64,000 bases of DNA from Cyathus striatus (GCA_025738555.1 JAOVFP010000010.1:2542001-2606000), one strand, 5' to 3'. Positions 1 to 12,303 are shown, counted from the first letter of the stretch. Notes: generated by a model not told the origin, from the sequence alone. A program made the numbers and translations.

Positions 1-19
1 AGAAAGAGGAGGGACATAC

Positions 20-937
20 CATCGCCCAACAAAAACATCTCAACTCCAAATACACCCGCTCCCGTAAACGTTCTCACCGCATCCTCAGCAATACGCTTCG
101 CCTTCTCTCCTAGTCCCCCATCAGCACTGCGCAGAGGGGCATACACAAGATGACAGATATTATCCTTATGCACCGTTTCGACTGCCGGATAACTCTTCAC
201 CTCTCCTGAGGCACTGCGCACGACCATGACAGCGATCTCCTCTCGAACGGGACGTACTTTTCCGCGTACAAAGGGCGGTTTCCGAGAGCTTCTATAGCGC
301 TCTGGATAGCTTCGGGAGAGGAGGAATGTAAGAGAAAGTTTCCACGGCCATCATACGCCAATGTACGCGATTTAAGCATAATTGGCAATCCGAGTGTTTC
401 AATTGCACCTTGAACACTCCCAACGGTACATTCGACAGGGACATACGGGCCCACGGCGCACCCGTGCGCACGTAGATGTTCTTTTTGGGTATACTTGTCC
501 TGGATGATCTGGATCGTCTCTGGGCTAGGGTGGATCTCTAGCTTTCGTCCGTCAAGCTGCGCTTGTTGTTGGACAGCGATTAGGGCTTGGGCATCGACGT
601 GCTCGATTTCGATTGTTAGGATGTCGACTTTTGATGCGAGTTCAGAGATTTTGGAGGCGGAGGAGAATGAGCCGTCGATGTGTCCCAGGGAGGGGGTGAG
701 GGGTGATAGGATCTGTTTGGCGGGTGCATTGGGGCCTACGTCGAGGATTACGATGGGGATGTTGAGTAGGGAGGCGGAGGATGCTAGCATGCGGCCTAGC
801 TGGCCTCCTCCTGTTCATTATTTATTATTTTATGGCATTGGTTAGATATAATATGACTGTGGGGTGTTAGAAGGGAATAAGCAAGGGAAAGAGAGAAACT
901 CACGCTCACCCAGTATTCCGACGACTTTGCTTGACAT
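20..937 (-). CDS. ADE2: Phosphoribosylaminoimidazole carboxylase, N-terminal part (5' end of gene; 3' end outside window)
   Basis: Purine-biosynthesis enzyme that carboxylates AIR; in fungi the PurK-like ATP-grasp half is fused to a PurE half, which would lie beyond the window. Exon 1 (910-937) encodes MSSKVVGIL and a 99-bp intron follows. Exon 2 starts at 810 and continues GGGQLGRMLASS, the dinucleotide-like N-terminal motif of PurK. ATP-grasp landmarks follow: EIEHVD, QDKYTQK, LKSRTLAYDGRGN, YAEKYVPFER. A donor GTATGT occurs at 11-19. The frame shifts near 238-245: after FER the homology continues one frame over (EIAVMVVRSASGEV, DNICHLVYAPLR, GAGVFGVEMFLLGDG). Reading GGG where the sequence has GG restores it, so a sequencing deletion is more likely than true loss. 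The start is supported by the conserved MSSKVVGILGGGQLG opening. Confidence 0.93.
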
Positions 938-1006
938 GATGGAGAGAGATAACCTGTGACGCGGGAAATTTTGATTTGATCACTTTTGTTTTCAAACAAC
1001 GACAAT
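938..1006. promoter_or_regulatory. Shared bidirectional promoter between ADE2 and the RSA3-like gene
   Basis: Only 69 bp separate the two divergent start codons, so both genes must share promoter DNA or carry overlapping 5' leaders. No clear TATA box is seen. Confidence 0.6.
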
Positions 1007-1780
1007 ATGCCTCCAGCTAAACCCACCGCACCACGAAAACGCAATAGAAAGCGAAAACGCAGAGCTGACTTTTCAGATGACTCTGATTCTGCTTCCTCTT
1101 CGTCGTCTTCTGAGGAATCGGAAAATGAGAATGGGAACGAGAAGAAAAAGAGTGTAAAAGTTGTCCCTGCGAAACCAGTTGTTTCCTCTTCCTCTTCCTC
1201 GTCGGAATCAAGCTCGAGCTCGAGCTCGGAATCTGAGGAAGAAGAAGAAGTTCCCAGACGTGGTCGTCGTGCTCAACCTACTACAGATGCACCACAGATG
1301 CAGAAACGCCTCTCGCTGTCGCCGTCTCCTCCGCCTGCCGCTATTCCTTCGTTTCTCCCTGCGAAGCGTGCTGCTGCTGTCGCTGAGGGGATGGACGTGG
1401 ATGGGAAGGGGGAAGGGAAAGAAGAAGAAGAGATGAAAGAGAGGTTTAGGAAGTTTTGGATGAGCTGCGTTGTTGATGGCTTTGGGGAGGATTTGGAGGA
1501 GATTAGGAAGGTATGTCTTTCTTTTCTTTCGTTCGTACTATGCTTTCTTTGCGATGGCTGGCTGTCATTTTCCTTCACCTCCCTCGTTCCTCTCCCCGCC
1601 CTTTCCCTTTCGTCTTCCCTCCCCTCCTGCTAGTTCATCGCTAACGCGCTCACCCAGGAACCAAATCTAACTAAACCGCGCCTCGCACTGCTCATTGACT
1701 CACTCGCCTCCGGCGCAGATGTCTTTTCCTCCTCTCGGACTGCGGAGCAGGGAAACGAGATGGAAGTTGTCTTAAGCTAG
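1007..1780 (+). CDS. RSA3: Ribosome assembly protein 3 (Rsa3)-like
   Basis: Two exons (1007-1510 and 1658-1780) joined across a GTATGT...CCCAG intron give 208 residues. The first two thirds is a low-complexity nuclear/nucleolar region: a basic stretch (RKRNRKRKRR), then long serine and glutamate runs. The C-terminal part is the diagnostic piece: FRKFWMSCVVDGFGEDLEEIRK joins to EPNLTKPRLALLIDSLASGADVF, the short helical domain of Rsa3, a nucleolar factor for 60S subunit assembly. The intron lies inside this domain and keeps frame exactly. Assignment rests on that conserved tail; the acidic and serine-rich part is non-specific. Confidence 0.82.
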
Positions 1781-1989
1781 ACTAGGGTGTCACCCCTACC
1801 CTTCCCTTTCCTACTAGCCCTACTCCCTCCCCGCACCCGGCCCTACTCATACTCATACGCACATACACCCCGCCGCCGCACCCGGATCCCACCTGCGCCA
1901 AAAACAAAAGTACAATCATCCTCGACGTTATACCGAATATCATATTACATCTTACTGCACATTGATCTTTGTATTCATAGAAGAGAATC

Positions 1990-2885
1990 TTGAAATACCG
2001 CCGTATATGCGCTACTATGAGGAACCTACGACATGAATGGATATGTGTTGTGTACTGGTTTGCCGGTCGTCTGTTGTTTTTCGGTATCTTTCGCTGTCAC
2101 CCCCTCTACCCTTGCACTTATCCATATACTAAGCACTAACGTTCCTCGATCTAGTCAAACCTCCCTTGTTTGAAGCGTACTGTGCGAGGCATAAGTACCA
2201 ATAACCTCCAAGGAGAGAAAGGTTGTCTTTGGGTGCCTACGACAGTCATCGCTATACTTTCGCCACCCCACCTGTGCCACAAGGCCCTCCGTGTGGGCGT
2301 TACCATGAGGAACCCATGATGTGAATGGATATGTTGGGTTTCTTACTGTCTCTGGCTCATCCCTTGAATGGTATGGAGAAGGCTGTCGTCTGTTGTTTCT
2401 CGGTATCTCAGTGTCGCCCCCTCTAACCTTGCACTGATCCGTATCCTAAGCACTAAGGTTCCTAACCTCTATCCACACTCCCTGTCCTTGCCAGTGATAC
2501 CTACGACAGCCATCGCTATACTTTCGCCCATAAATCTTGAAATACCGCCCTATATGCGCTATGCTCCGTGTGGGGTGTTACTATGAAGAACCTACGACGT
2601 GAATGGATGTGTTAGTTTGCTTACTCCCTCTGGCACGTTCCTTGAAGTTTGAATGGTACGGGGAAGATCGTCCGTTGTTCCTCGGTATCTCTCAGTGTCA
2701 CCCGCCTTCTAACCTTGTGCTGAACGTATCCTAAGCACTAACCTTCCTCACCTCTAGTCAAACTCCCGTTTGAAGCGCACCATGCGGGGCAGAGGTACCG
2801 ATAACCTCCAAGGAGAGAAGGGTTTTCCTTGGACGGCCATCGCTATACTTTCGCCATACCACCTGTGCTGCCAGGCCCAGCCCGC
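1990..2885. repeat. Imperfect tandem repeat, three units of about 245-345 bp
   Basis: Three successive degenerate copies share ordered landmarks: CTATGAGGAACCTACGAC / TGAATGGATATGT, CGGTATCTCAGTGTC, CCTAAGCACTAA, CCAAGGAGAGAA and CATCGCTATACTTTCGCC. Landmarks of unit 1 start near 1990, unit 2 near 2292 and unit 3 near 2536. The block TTGAAATACCGCC occurs in units 1 and 3. Unit 2 lacks the middle piece. No coding potential or LTR hallmark was seen. Confidence 0.75.
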
Positions 2886-3263
2886 TGCGACCTTCTTCTC
2901 TTCCCTTCAGGTAACAAAAGTCTGACGTTAAGTTTAAGATTCATTTACCATTTATAAGGTGGAGGGTGGAGGTTATCTTCCTCGCTTACATCTACTATTA
3001 CTACATCTTATATCACTCACCGAGTTTAGTCTTAGGAATACAAGCTCTTCGTTTTCCTTTAAAGGTGAGCACTCGGATCTTATGCTTGTGGATGCTACGG
3101 TTCGTTAAATCTCGTCTCATTGATGCTCACAGACTTTCCCGAGTCTAAGGACAAACGATAATGAGGACGTTGACCTCTGAGGCAAATGGTAACCCCCCAC
3201 TCCGGTTCCCAGACAATACGTCTCATCGCCATCATAATTCTCCCCGATTCACTTTCATTCATA

Positions 3264-3360
3264 TCGAGTATGGTGTAACGGCTAACATTACCGCCTCTCA
3301 TGGTGGAGTAATCGTAAATGATGTACGCGGTAGCTCGGAGTTCGATTCCCCGTACTCAAA
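3264..3360 (+). tRNA. tRNA-Glu(CTC) with intron
   Basis: Cloverleaf parts are in order: acceptor TCGAGTA pairs TACTCAA (one C-A mismatch). A TG precedes D stem GTGT/ACAT. The anticodon stem ACCGC pairs perfectly with GCGGT once a 25-nt intron (3301-3325) directly after base 37 is removed. The loop reads CT-CTC-A, and the T loop is TTCGATT in a CGGAG/CCCCG stem (one mismatch). Anticodon CTC at 3297-3299 gives Glu. Two stem mismatches leave open that it is a decaying copy. Confidence 0.75.
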
Positions 3361-3664
3361 TACCATGATGTTTGTATACTTTTTGCATAATTATGGGTTT
3401 TCTCGGATGTACCACGATATAGTAAGTGAGCTTTCTGGTTTTTCTTTGTTTTTCTTTTGATATTTACTGCATTGTTAGGTTCAATTCAACATACTTGAAA
3501 TGCAACAGTTACCTTCCTTTTGGATGAAGCCAACGGCGCAAGACGAACGTCACCGCATCTCTCATCCCCTTCAAAAACAAGTAAGTAAATGTATTCAAAA
3601 TGTAAAGACGGCGTTACTTATACATTTCTAATGGAGATAAAAATTTCCTCTTTCATGGCTACAC

Positions 3665-3752
3665 TGGACTCTGTGGGGATCGAACCCACGACCTCATGCA
3701 GACAAATATCCAGATTTGCAAAGCAGGCGCGCTACCACTGTGCCAAGAGCCC
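3665..3752 (-). tRNA. tRNA-Ala(TGC) with intron
   Basis: On the minus strand the acceptor GGGCTCT pairs AGAGTCC. The D arm is GCAC-AGTGGTA-GCGC, the anticodon loop TT-TGC-A, and the T arm GTGGG-TTCGATC-CCCAC is perfect. An intron of about 16 nt follows base 37; the anticodon stem then has one mismatch. Confidence 0.82.
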
Positions 3753-3960
3753 GTTGTATTTATTGGTAGGTCTGCTGTTACTCTGGAAAAGCGTCCTGAC
3801 ACCGCTATTACAACTAGGAACTGAAAGCCCAATAAAATACTTTCATAAACTGAACAGTACTTATATCATCAGTTTTACCTCCTGTCAACCCATTCTTACA
3901 TTCCCCCCCTTAACCTGTTCTCTTTTTAGATCTACTTATCTTGGTATACTCACTCACCAC

Positions 3961-6900
3961 TAGTTTTAGTAAGTTACTCACAAGTTGAACGGTCATGCGT
4001 ACTTCAATTATTCGCAATTCTTTACTTCATTGTTCTGATGCTGCGTCTACACCAGTGACAAGGACCCTCGATACCTACATGACACAATGATGGTCGTACA
4101 CACAGATCTGTATTCTTAGCAAGAAACAGCTAAAATTAAGATACCCCCTCGATGGAGGTGAGTACACAGGGATAAGAACACACCGTTACTTACGTATTGA
4201 TCTACGTTCTCACATTTAGACATACACCTACTTTCTGGAGATTACAATATCGCACACGCGAGATATAACATGGGCGCTGGACGATACCCCGAGATTGCAC
4301 GTACGGCCTGTGGAAGCAAATCGCTTCGCAGGCGGACCTACAAGTTTCAACAAATTGGTGGTAGCAAGACCAAAATTGTTAACTTGCGCCCACGTTATGA
4401 GACGCACACAAATATGATACGGGTATTTATAATTTATTCATGGTCATCGTACGCTTTGACTCGGTGAGATGTTCTATTTAGAACGTAAAAAAGGACGTAA
4501 ATACCCTATCTTTACCTCTAGGAATCAGTGTCCTGTATTGTGTGGGTTACAGCAAAACAACTACAAGCTAAAATAAAGCTGTGGGATCTGAATACTCAAC
4601 TAGGGTGATGTGCACTTCGATGAAACATCTTTTACGCACCGCACGACTCACCCACCGAAAGAAAAAAAAATCCTCCAGAGACTGAGGTGAAACGTCTATT
4701 ACACGCACAGCTCACAGAATAAACCTGAATGGAATAAGATAAAATCATCTCGAGGAATTTGCAGAGGACGCGCCCACAGCACTGACATTGCTTTCCTAAT
4801 CTCGATATCTACTTACCTGGTACGATTCGATTCGATTGCTGGGGCCCTCGATTAAAATCGAGGTATTGCGAGTTGTCAAATCTGGCTGTAGGAGCTGTAC
4901 GTACGACGTCAAGGAGTCAAAGGCTGTAATTGGCAATGCATAGCATTGCAAATTCGGGATTAATCCGATTTAGACACATCACCTCCGGAATGGGGTCCTT
5001 CAATGGTTGGTTCTCATATTTTCGTCACTTGCTAGCGGGAACGCCACGCTTCTCCGGAGAATCTGTTCAATGTGGAGGAAATCAAAGGATGTGCAGTGAT
5101 ATTTTGTATTGTCAACTGTTTTAATACTTATTGCTACTGCGGTAGACCCAACTGGAAGCTGCATATAGTACATTCGACACCTAACTGGCCTCACGTCACC
5201 CCAGAGGGGAATTTTCACCTATAGATTCGACGGAAGTAAAAGCAATATAGAAGGTTTGAGGGAAGTTATAATTGCCATATGACCTCGTCTAACTATCCAC
5301 TATCCAGGCGCCAGATATTAAGCGCTCAATCTTGCCCTGTAATCGGAAGCATGATTCTGTATGAACCGCAGCTACATATACATGCAATTGGAAGCTCGAC
5401 TTTAACGTTCAACTCCAATGAGTCGCAACTACGCATCAATGTTCGTGTCCGCAGATCTAACTTGGTCACGATATAATTCGTCAGACGTTCGTAACCATGG
5501 TTAATATATAATTTTGAATACGAAGCGCGCCAGGTACGTAGAGTACAAATTATTCTACCAGACCCTGACTTAGCACTCTTCTTCATCTCAAAATTCATGA
5601 AGGTTGCATCGTACAAATTGCGATATCACGCGTTTAAGTGTCGAATGTAGTTGGGCCTGTATACTATATAGTGTAAGCATGTAAGCTTGCTACTGGCTGA
5701 ATAATTCGGAGACTTTGAGAAAAGTCATGCCATACCGTATGAAATCGTGTTACTCATGTTTTCCTTGTCTCACTTACGAATCTCATAAAAGTAGTTCCAG
5801 GCCTTAAGCACACAATTGATATCCTGATGGAGATAAATACGGAAGCAACTGCAAAAAAAGAAAGATCAAACAAGAGGAACGATCTTTTACTTTAAGTTTC
5901 TGCTTTAGTGCTTCTCACTTGTAGATGCGATCAACGTACATCTCTTATAGGAAGGCTCGATTGTTCAACAGATTTTTACTTGGGATGAGGAGCATGAGGA
6001 AAGTGAGCGGTTTTTCTATTACGCGACTTTTTTTGCTTTCGTGAAGCAGGATAATGTGATAAACGTATGATTCTGTATGTACGATGCGTGCTAGGAGGTG
6101 CTAGGAGCAAGATATGACATTGCATCAAGGTAGTACGCATTCAAAAGACCCGCTCGGTGGCGTTAGATTGCGATTCACGCTCACCATTACTTTTAGGTGC
6201 TTCCCTTTCTTAGTTCTCATAGGTTCTCATAAACTTGCAAGATCTCGATGGTTCATGCGTTCAGCAACCTTACTCATCTGGGGAAGTATAATAATACACG
6301 GACATAGCAACGCTGATTGGCGGAACGCGGAACACGTTGCCTCATCCCCAGTCAAAAATCGGTCTAGGGATTTCAAGCGGTATCCAGTGAGATCGAAGAC
6401 TAGATATCACTCGATATCCCACGAAAATCTGGAATATAACGATTTTTTACGAGTGATATCTAAGCATGTCGAGTCCAATCTAGTGCCAAGAATAAGTCTC
6501 ATTCGCCAAGATGCTAATTTAATGGCAGGTATAGCAACATCTAGTGCTAACGTAGCCAAAATCTAGTTATGTCTCGGGTTGTTGAAGCACTTTCAATGAA
6601 TTTGTAGATATTAAAAAAGCATATATTGGAATTTATATAGGCACATATATTTATAACTACTAGTCTAATACTACCTACTGTACCAACTACGTCTAGCAGC
6701 TTGTACTGTCTTTCTATGCGCGAGCTGGCTAGCAACGATTTCACATAGTTAGCGATAGTTTGGTGACAATCAATTAAGTACATACCAAACCAGATGCACG
6801 CCCGTGGTCCTAACCTCCGAGATAGAATGTCTATGTGAGTTTGAAGAAAGCTGAGTGTCGAAGTGAGGGGGTGGTGGCGCATGATGAGGGAAACAGCAGG

Positions 6901-7750
6901 CCGTGCCGCCACCGCAGTAACCTGTAACTACCAACTGGTTAGCTCTACATTGCGAGATGACGCAATAAAAGCAGAAGGAGACACGTACCTTTGAAGTTGC
7001 ATAGAGTTGTAGCCTTGCCCACGGATAAATGAAGCAGGGGAGGGCTGGAAAAGAGAAGTAAGTACTTATGAGAAGTACGAGAAGCTGGGGGTAGGGAAAG
7101 AAAAGGGTCTGCCACACGTCGTGTGTAAGTGCCACAATTATATGTAAATGATAGAGAAGGGAAATGAATGCCTTCTACTGAAGTTTTCATTCTCACAATC
7201 TCATTTTGCCTAGAAATCCCTCGATACGCTCAGATTTTTCTTAGCGAAGTCAAAGCGAAGCATCTCACAGTTTTGCATATGTAAGGCCGCCAAGAACTTA
7301 TTTTGTGACTTGGCTATTTTTACTCGATGTCCCTCGATAAAGCCGATTGGCTCTATCCTACTCGATCCGGCTCAACAACCCTAGACTGATTTTTGACTGG
7401 GCCTCATCTCTCGCGAGTCGCGTGGCTGATTAGGTGCTCATTATGAGCCAGGTTCCGAGTATCGCTCTCCTTCACATCTTATCTTTATCTAAACTGTGTA
7501 GACTCAATGTGTTTCAACATGAAAGCATACGGCTAATGGAAATAATTACCTACAGACTATCCTAAGGCTCTAACAAACGTATAAGATTTTGGAGTTCTCC
7601 ATCGGATGTATGTGCGCCAAATGTGCGCTCATTATCGCGCGGGTCCCTTGGGTCTCCCACCTGGCGGCCCGGAAGTCATCTTGTAACGACCTATCACCGC
7701 CAAGTCTAAACCCAAGAACAATCTTATGCTCTAGATCATACTGAACAATA
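3961..7750. other. Gene-poor stretch
   Basis: AT-rich sequence with only short, unconserved reading frames on both strands. There is no recognisable protein, tRNA or paired terminal repeat. A small palindrome CCTCGATTAAAATCGAGG lies near 4845. I see nothing else that I can support. Confidence 0.5.
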
Positions 7751-7761
7751 CACAGTGGTGG

Positions 7762-7769
7762 TATAAAAG
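7762..7769 (+). promoter_or_regulatory. TATA box of the pectate lyase gene
   Basis: TATAAAAG lies about 130 bp before the start codon. It is followed at 7800-7860 by a CT-rich tract (CTCTCTCTCTCC), a common layout for strongly expressed fungal secreted enzymes. Confidence 0.6.
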
Positions 7770-7895
7770 CCACCTTTCACGCTCTCGTAGAAAGTATCAA
7801 TTTGCATTTTCTCTCTCTCTCCATCTCAACTCTTCCACCCCCACACTCTTTTTTATATTTGTTCTATCCTCCCCGGCTCGGAGTTAAAGTTAAAC

Positions 7896-9051
7896 ATGAA
7901 GTGGATATCTTCCCTTATCGCTTTTGCCGCTGTTCAAACAGCACTCGTACGTCTTTCATTTTCTGATATGTGTGCGATGAGCTAATGATGATGGTAGGCT
8001 GCCCCAGTTGAGCTGGCGAAAAGAGCAGCAGTTACTGATGTTGCTACTGTTGGATACGCTACTTTGAACGGCGGAACCACTGGTGGAAGTGGCGGTACTA
8101 CAACCACCGTCACCACACTTGCTGCTTTGACTTCAGCTGTCGCCGGAAATGCCAAGAAGACCGTCATCATCTCTGGTACCATCACCGGCAGCACATCCGT
8201 CAAGGTTGGATCCAACACTTCCGTCATTGGAAAGAAAGGATCTTGTACGTACCTCAGACCATTTCTTTTTCTTATATTCTAATAAGAATATTCAGCCCTC
8301 GTTGGTGTCGGTTTCCGTGTTCTCAACGTCGAGAACGTTATCATCCGTAACGTAAAGGTCTCCAAGGTGCTTGCAAGCGCTGGAGACGCTATTGCCGTGC
8401 AGGCTTCTAAGCAAGTGTGGGTTGACCACGTCGACCTCTCCAGCGACAAGACCCACGGAAAGGACTTGTACGTATCCCGCCCCTTGCCCCTTTACAAAAT
8501 TCTCACTTTGTACAGCTACGACGGTCTCCTCGACGTCACTCACGGATGCACAGGTGTCACCATCACCAACAGCAAGCTCTCTGAGCACTACAAGGCTTCC
8601 CTCGTCGGCCACTCCAACAACAACGGTGCTCAGGACAAGGCTATCACCGTCACTTACTCTGGCAACTACTTCACCAACATCAACTCGCGCACACCATCCC
8701 TCCGTTTCGGAACTGGCCACCTGTTCAACAACTTCTTCGAGAACAATGGCGATGGTATTAACACTCGCAAGGGTGCTCAGGTGCTTGTTGAGAACAACGT
8801 CTGGTCTGGTAAGTCGCATTCATACTTTCACTATGAATCTTGACACTCACATGTTTTCGATAGGCGCAAAGAGGGCTCTTTACGCGACCGACGGTGGATT
8901 CGCTGTTGCCACCGGAAACGACTTCGGTGGTCTTACCAATGAAGCTCCCGCTGGAAACTTCACCAAGGCACCTTATACTTACAGCCTCCTTGCTACCACC
9001 GCTGTTAAGGCGTCTGTTACTTCCAGTGCTGGACAAACTCTGGAATTCTAA
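7896..9051 (+). CDS. Secreted pectate lyase, polysaccharide lyase family 1
   Basis: Calcium-dependent enzyme that cleaves polygalacturonate by beta-elimination outside the cell. Five exons (7896-7946, 7998-8244, 8296-8467, 8516-8808, 8864-9051) join in frame to 316 residues. Residues 1-18 form a signal peptide (MKWISSLIAFAAVQTALA), followed by a possible KR processing site. Family motifs occur in order: GNAKKTVIISGTITG, GVGFRVLNVENVIIRN, DAIAVQASKQVWVDHVDLSS (calcium-site region), YDGLLDVTHG, and SRTPSLRFGTGHLFNNFF with the catalytic Arg of RxPxxRFG. All introns are 50-55 bp with GT-AG ends. No frame damage is seen. It converges on the next gene, which suggests a small plant-polymer or detoxification neighbourhood, but there is no further evidence for co-regulation. 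Confidence 0.95.
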
Positions 9052-9257
9052 ACGCGGAGCTAGTCCTTCGTAGCACAGTATTGTCATGGTTGCCATATAT
9101 TTATATCCTTGTATACATTCAATTTGAGAGATTTATCATTGCCAGGGGATACGACATGCCACTGTACCAGACAGATACTTTTAACAAGGATAAAGTGTAG
9201 GTATTGAGTTCATTGTAGGCAAGATGTCGTCTTCTTTATACATCTCGAGTTTTAAAG

Positions 9258-10834
9258 TCACAATTCTTCATGAACAACTCCATCTTCTCTTATATGAACG
9301 TTTTTATCCAGCCACTCCCTTACGATGCGATTAAATACTTCCGGATATTCAATGTGCATCCAATGAGCGCCTTTCATCAGCTTTAACAGTTTATTAATTT
9401 TCAGCTTTGGAATATAGATGTAAGTATTACCTTCGTCGTCAAATTTGGTAGATATACAGAAGATTTCAACATTTTTTCTGCATGAGTCCAATCCGCCACT
9501 GGGTCCTGATCATTTTCAGTTAAAAAATACTTGAAAATATAAAATTAAGACGCACTTGGGTAGGATAAACAGCTAACACCGGTTGCAGAATTGTTATATT
9601 CCCTTGAGCATTCGCCAGTTCCCATGATAAGTGCCGGTTCTTGTCAAAATTAGTCAAGCCGGATGAAATATAAAACTTAAGTACCTCATTCATATAAAAT
9701 TGTAAAGCTGTTCGGAATTAGACTTGCCGAAAGGAAAGGAAAAGGCACTCACTATGCTCGAATCCCCGCTTCTCGTATGCCTTTACGAAATAATCTTCTT
9801 CTTCTGTGCTAAAGAATGGAGCCGGAGGAATCTGTAGTTCATACTTAGAAATTGAGATTCTTGTGGTACATAAATCCACACCTCGATGCCATCCCAAGCA
9901 CCTAAGAAATCATCTTGACTCTTCAAAAAGATCTCCGGAGGCGGACTATCCACCGTTCTCAGTACTGCACGAAGCATACGCCTTTTATCCCTATTAAGCT
10001 CTTCGATGGCAGACGAAGTTTTCGTGTTAAAGTATACTTGGTATGAGAGTGCTGGTAGGACGGATATTAACTGGGAGATGGGTATGAAAGGGCCTGCAGA
10101 GGGGATATACTAGTGATATAACTTAGATAAGAATAAGTGTTGAAAACGAAGGCTTACGGGAACTGTGACTCCGATTACATGGGTGATAACATCCGGCCGT
10201 ATGCGAGCTGTTTCGTAGCATATTTGTGATCCCCAGTCGTGTCTATTTGTATTCATTGTAAATTTCAAATAAATGAAGTCCATCATTTGCTTACCCCATG
10301 CAAACCACGTTATTCCGTGTTTCTGCAAGTACACCAGCATGCTGCAAAATGCACATCAAATCACCCGCCATATCTCCCATGGTTCCTGAACTTCTAACGT
10401 CTCCAGGGTGGGTAGACCCACCGAATCCGCGTAGGTTGGGAATGATAAGACGATATTCTGCCTTTAATTCATTGTGGTAATCTAATTAGAAAAACGACAA
10501 GAGACAGATGTTGGGAATACCTGGAATTCCTCGATCTGTCTCGCCCATGAGCTCCATAAACTTGGCCACCCATGGACCATTAGAATTGTATTTGTCGCGT
10601 TGGGGTTTATATCAACATATTCTATCAGTACACCACTTTAGCATAAAATGAATAGTATCGAATGGGATACAGACCAAGGGTGATTGGAACCTGTGTCTCT
10701 GGAACGGACGAGCGAAGAATGGCTGTACAACTTGCAGTTGAAGTGAGAGAGGAGTACTCGTCAGGATGGAATGTAGCTCCGACGAGCTGAGCTATAAAGT
10801 AGATGGAGAACAGAGGGACAATTAACTTGTACAT
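9258..10834 (-). CDS. Secreted alpha/beta hydrolase, epoxide-hydrolase-like
   Basis: Starts with a signal peptide (MYKLIVPLFSIYFIAQLVGA). Motifs of the soluble epoxide hydrolase class follow across about seven short introns: oxyanion HGWPSLWSSW, PNLRGFGGSTHPGD, nucleophile Asp in GHDWGSQICYE, then acid region YPTQDPVADW and catalytic His in MKGAHWMHIEYPE. The end HEEL-stop is at 9258. Two places need one extra base: at the intron 2 donor (FQ then DYHNEL), where GG should be GGG, and at KHGI/NVVCMG near 10315, where AA should be AAA. Both repairs restore a continuous family-like protein, so the gene is probably functional. Expected reaction: opening of epoxides to diols; substrate unknown. Confidence 0.85.
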
Positions 10835-10849
10835 GAGGTGGGGCCCGAG

Positions 10850-12080
10850 TCGCTAGTCACTGAGGGTAAATCGGAAGATGCCAGTGGTAACGCGGTAACG
10901 AAGAAGCATTTATAGCAACACGAGCTAACACGAGTTTGTTTGCAGTAGCCAGTGTAGCCTCAATTCTTCCCAGGTCACCGGTCAGTGGCATTCATCAAAC
11001 TGATTCAAAGCTGAGCGCTGGACCCTGACACGTACGTAAAATCGTGCAGCGTTACATATGGCCTGAGTCTACCTACTCGTCATCATCCTTGTTCACTGTG
11101 ACTTTCTGGGGTCGGTGCTGTATATCAAAAGTCATTCAGAATTTAAATTCATACTGTAATCGTCATCGAAGTGCCTACCAAAATAGTTCCCAGACCTCCG
11201 ACCACTTTCTTTTCTCGCACTCAGAGCTAGGATTAGTATCCTTATATTCCAGGTTCCGACGCGTAAGTATTGCAAGTCAATAGATTAATTTTTTAAAAGA
11301 CGTGGGCATCAATCGAACTGCAAAGTAAAGCCCCGGGAATAGTTGCTGGATGTCCCTTCATGGATAAAGAAGAATGAAAAGTTTACATAACTGACTCGGA
11401 GCAACGAGCGTTTAACGAGACGCCATCACGGTGGTCACATGGACGTGGCTAAGCGCTCAGAATAAGTATTCTTAAGCTGCTGCATACATAAATTCGGGAA
11501 AACCTCCCGTAAGAATATAATGCAATGTGAGTTGATGTGCGCGGCATGAGCTGATACAATCTTACGCCGGAGCACAATGCTACACATGGTAATTCATCGC
11601 CACCTCAACTAGCTATTTCTTATGGCTATTCATGATTCTAAATGCTGCTCATGGGAAATCATAAGTGCGGCATATTATTGCATTTGTAGCATGAGATTGT
11701 AGTGAAGCTTCTATAGAATCGTAAGTTCATTAACATATTTCAGTGCAATCATGACTTTCTTGTGCGATAATATTGCACATATTCTTCTTTCCCAAGTAGA
11801 TGTAGAAAGTATATATGTAATGAAATTAGAAAGTTGAATTAAAAATCAGAACAATATATATATTCATCTATATACAATGTACATGGCACTCCATACTATG
11901 GGTCTAAACAACAAAGCTTACCATTGTGCCCTTTGCTTTTCCGGCTGAGATTCTTTCTATGACAATCAACCCTGTTATGCTGCATGTGCTGATGATCTGG
12001 GGATACCAAAGGAGTCATTAATTTATGAGACTATTAAATGGTGAATGTCAGAAAGTTATGGTGATACAGCGACACCCTTA
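10850..12080. other. Intergenic stretch without recognised genes
   Basis: Short frames only; none has a recognisable motif or splice structure. It leads into the transposon nest. Confidence 0.45.
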
Positions 12081-12303
12081 CCTATGGTGCCATGCACTTA
12101 GTCAGTGCCACATTGGTGCAATGGTGGAATTGGAAGGCGAAAAAATTGAGATTATAGGCATGTATATTTCGATAGATTACACATCTGTAGCATATAGAAC
12201 CACTAGTAAAGCAATGCCTGGACCATGAAAAGCTAAAATAGAAGCAGCTGCATGAGCATGAGAGGCCAAAGCATGCCTCAGACTGGGCCTGTTAGGTGAA
12301 GGC

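Noticed and set aside
1990..2885. LTR or solo-LTR pair
   Set aside because: Three tandem units, no TG...CA ends and no target duplication.
3160..3460. Protein-coding frames over the tRNA-Glu region
   Set aside because: The tRNA cloverleaf with an intron at the canonical place explains the conserved sequence.
8292..8819. 175-codon minus-strand open frame across the pectate lyase
   Set aside because: It runs antisense to well-supported exons, is Val-rich as expected for the complement of this coding region, and has no motif.
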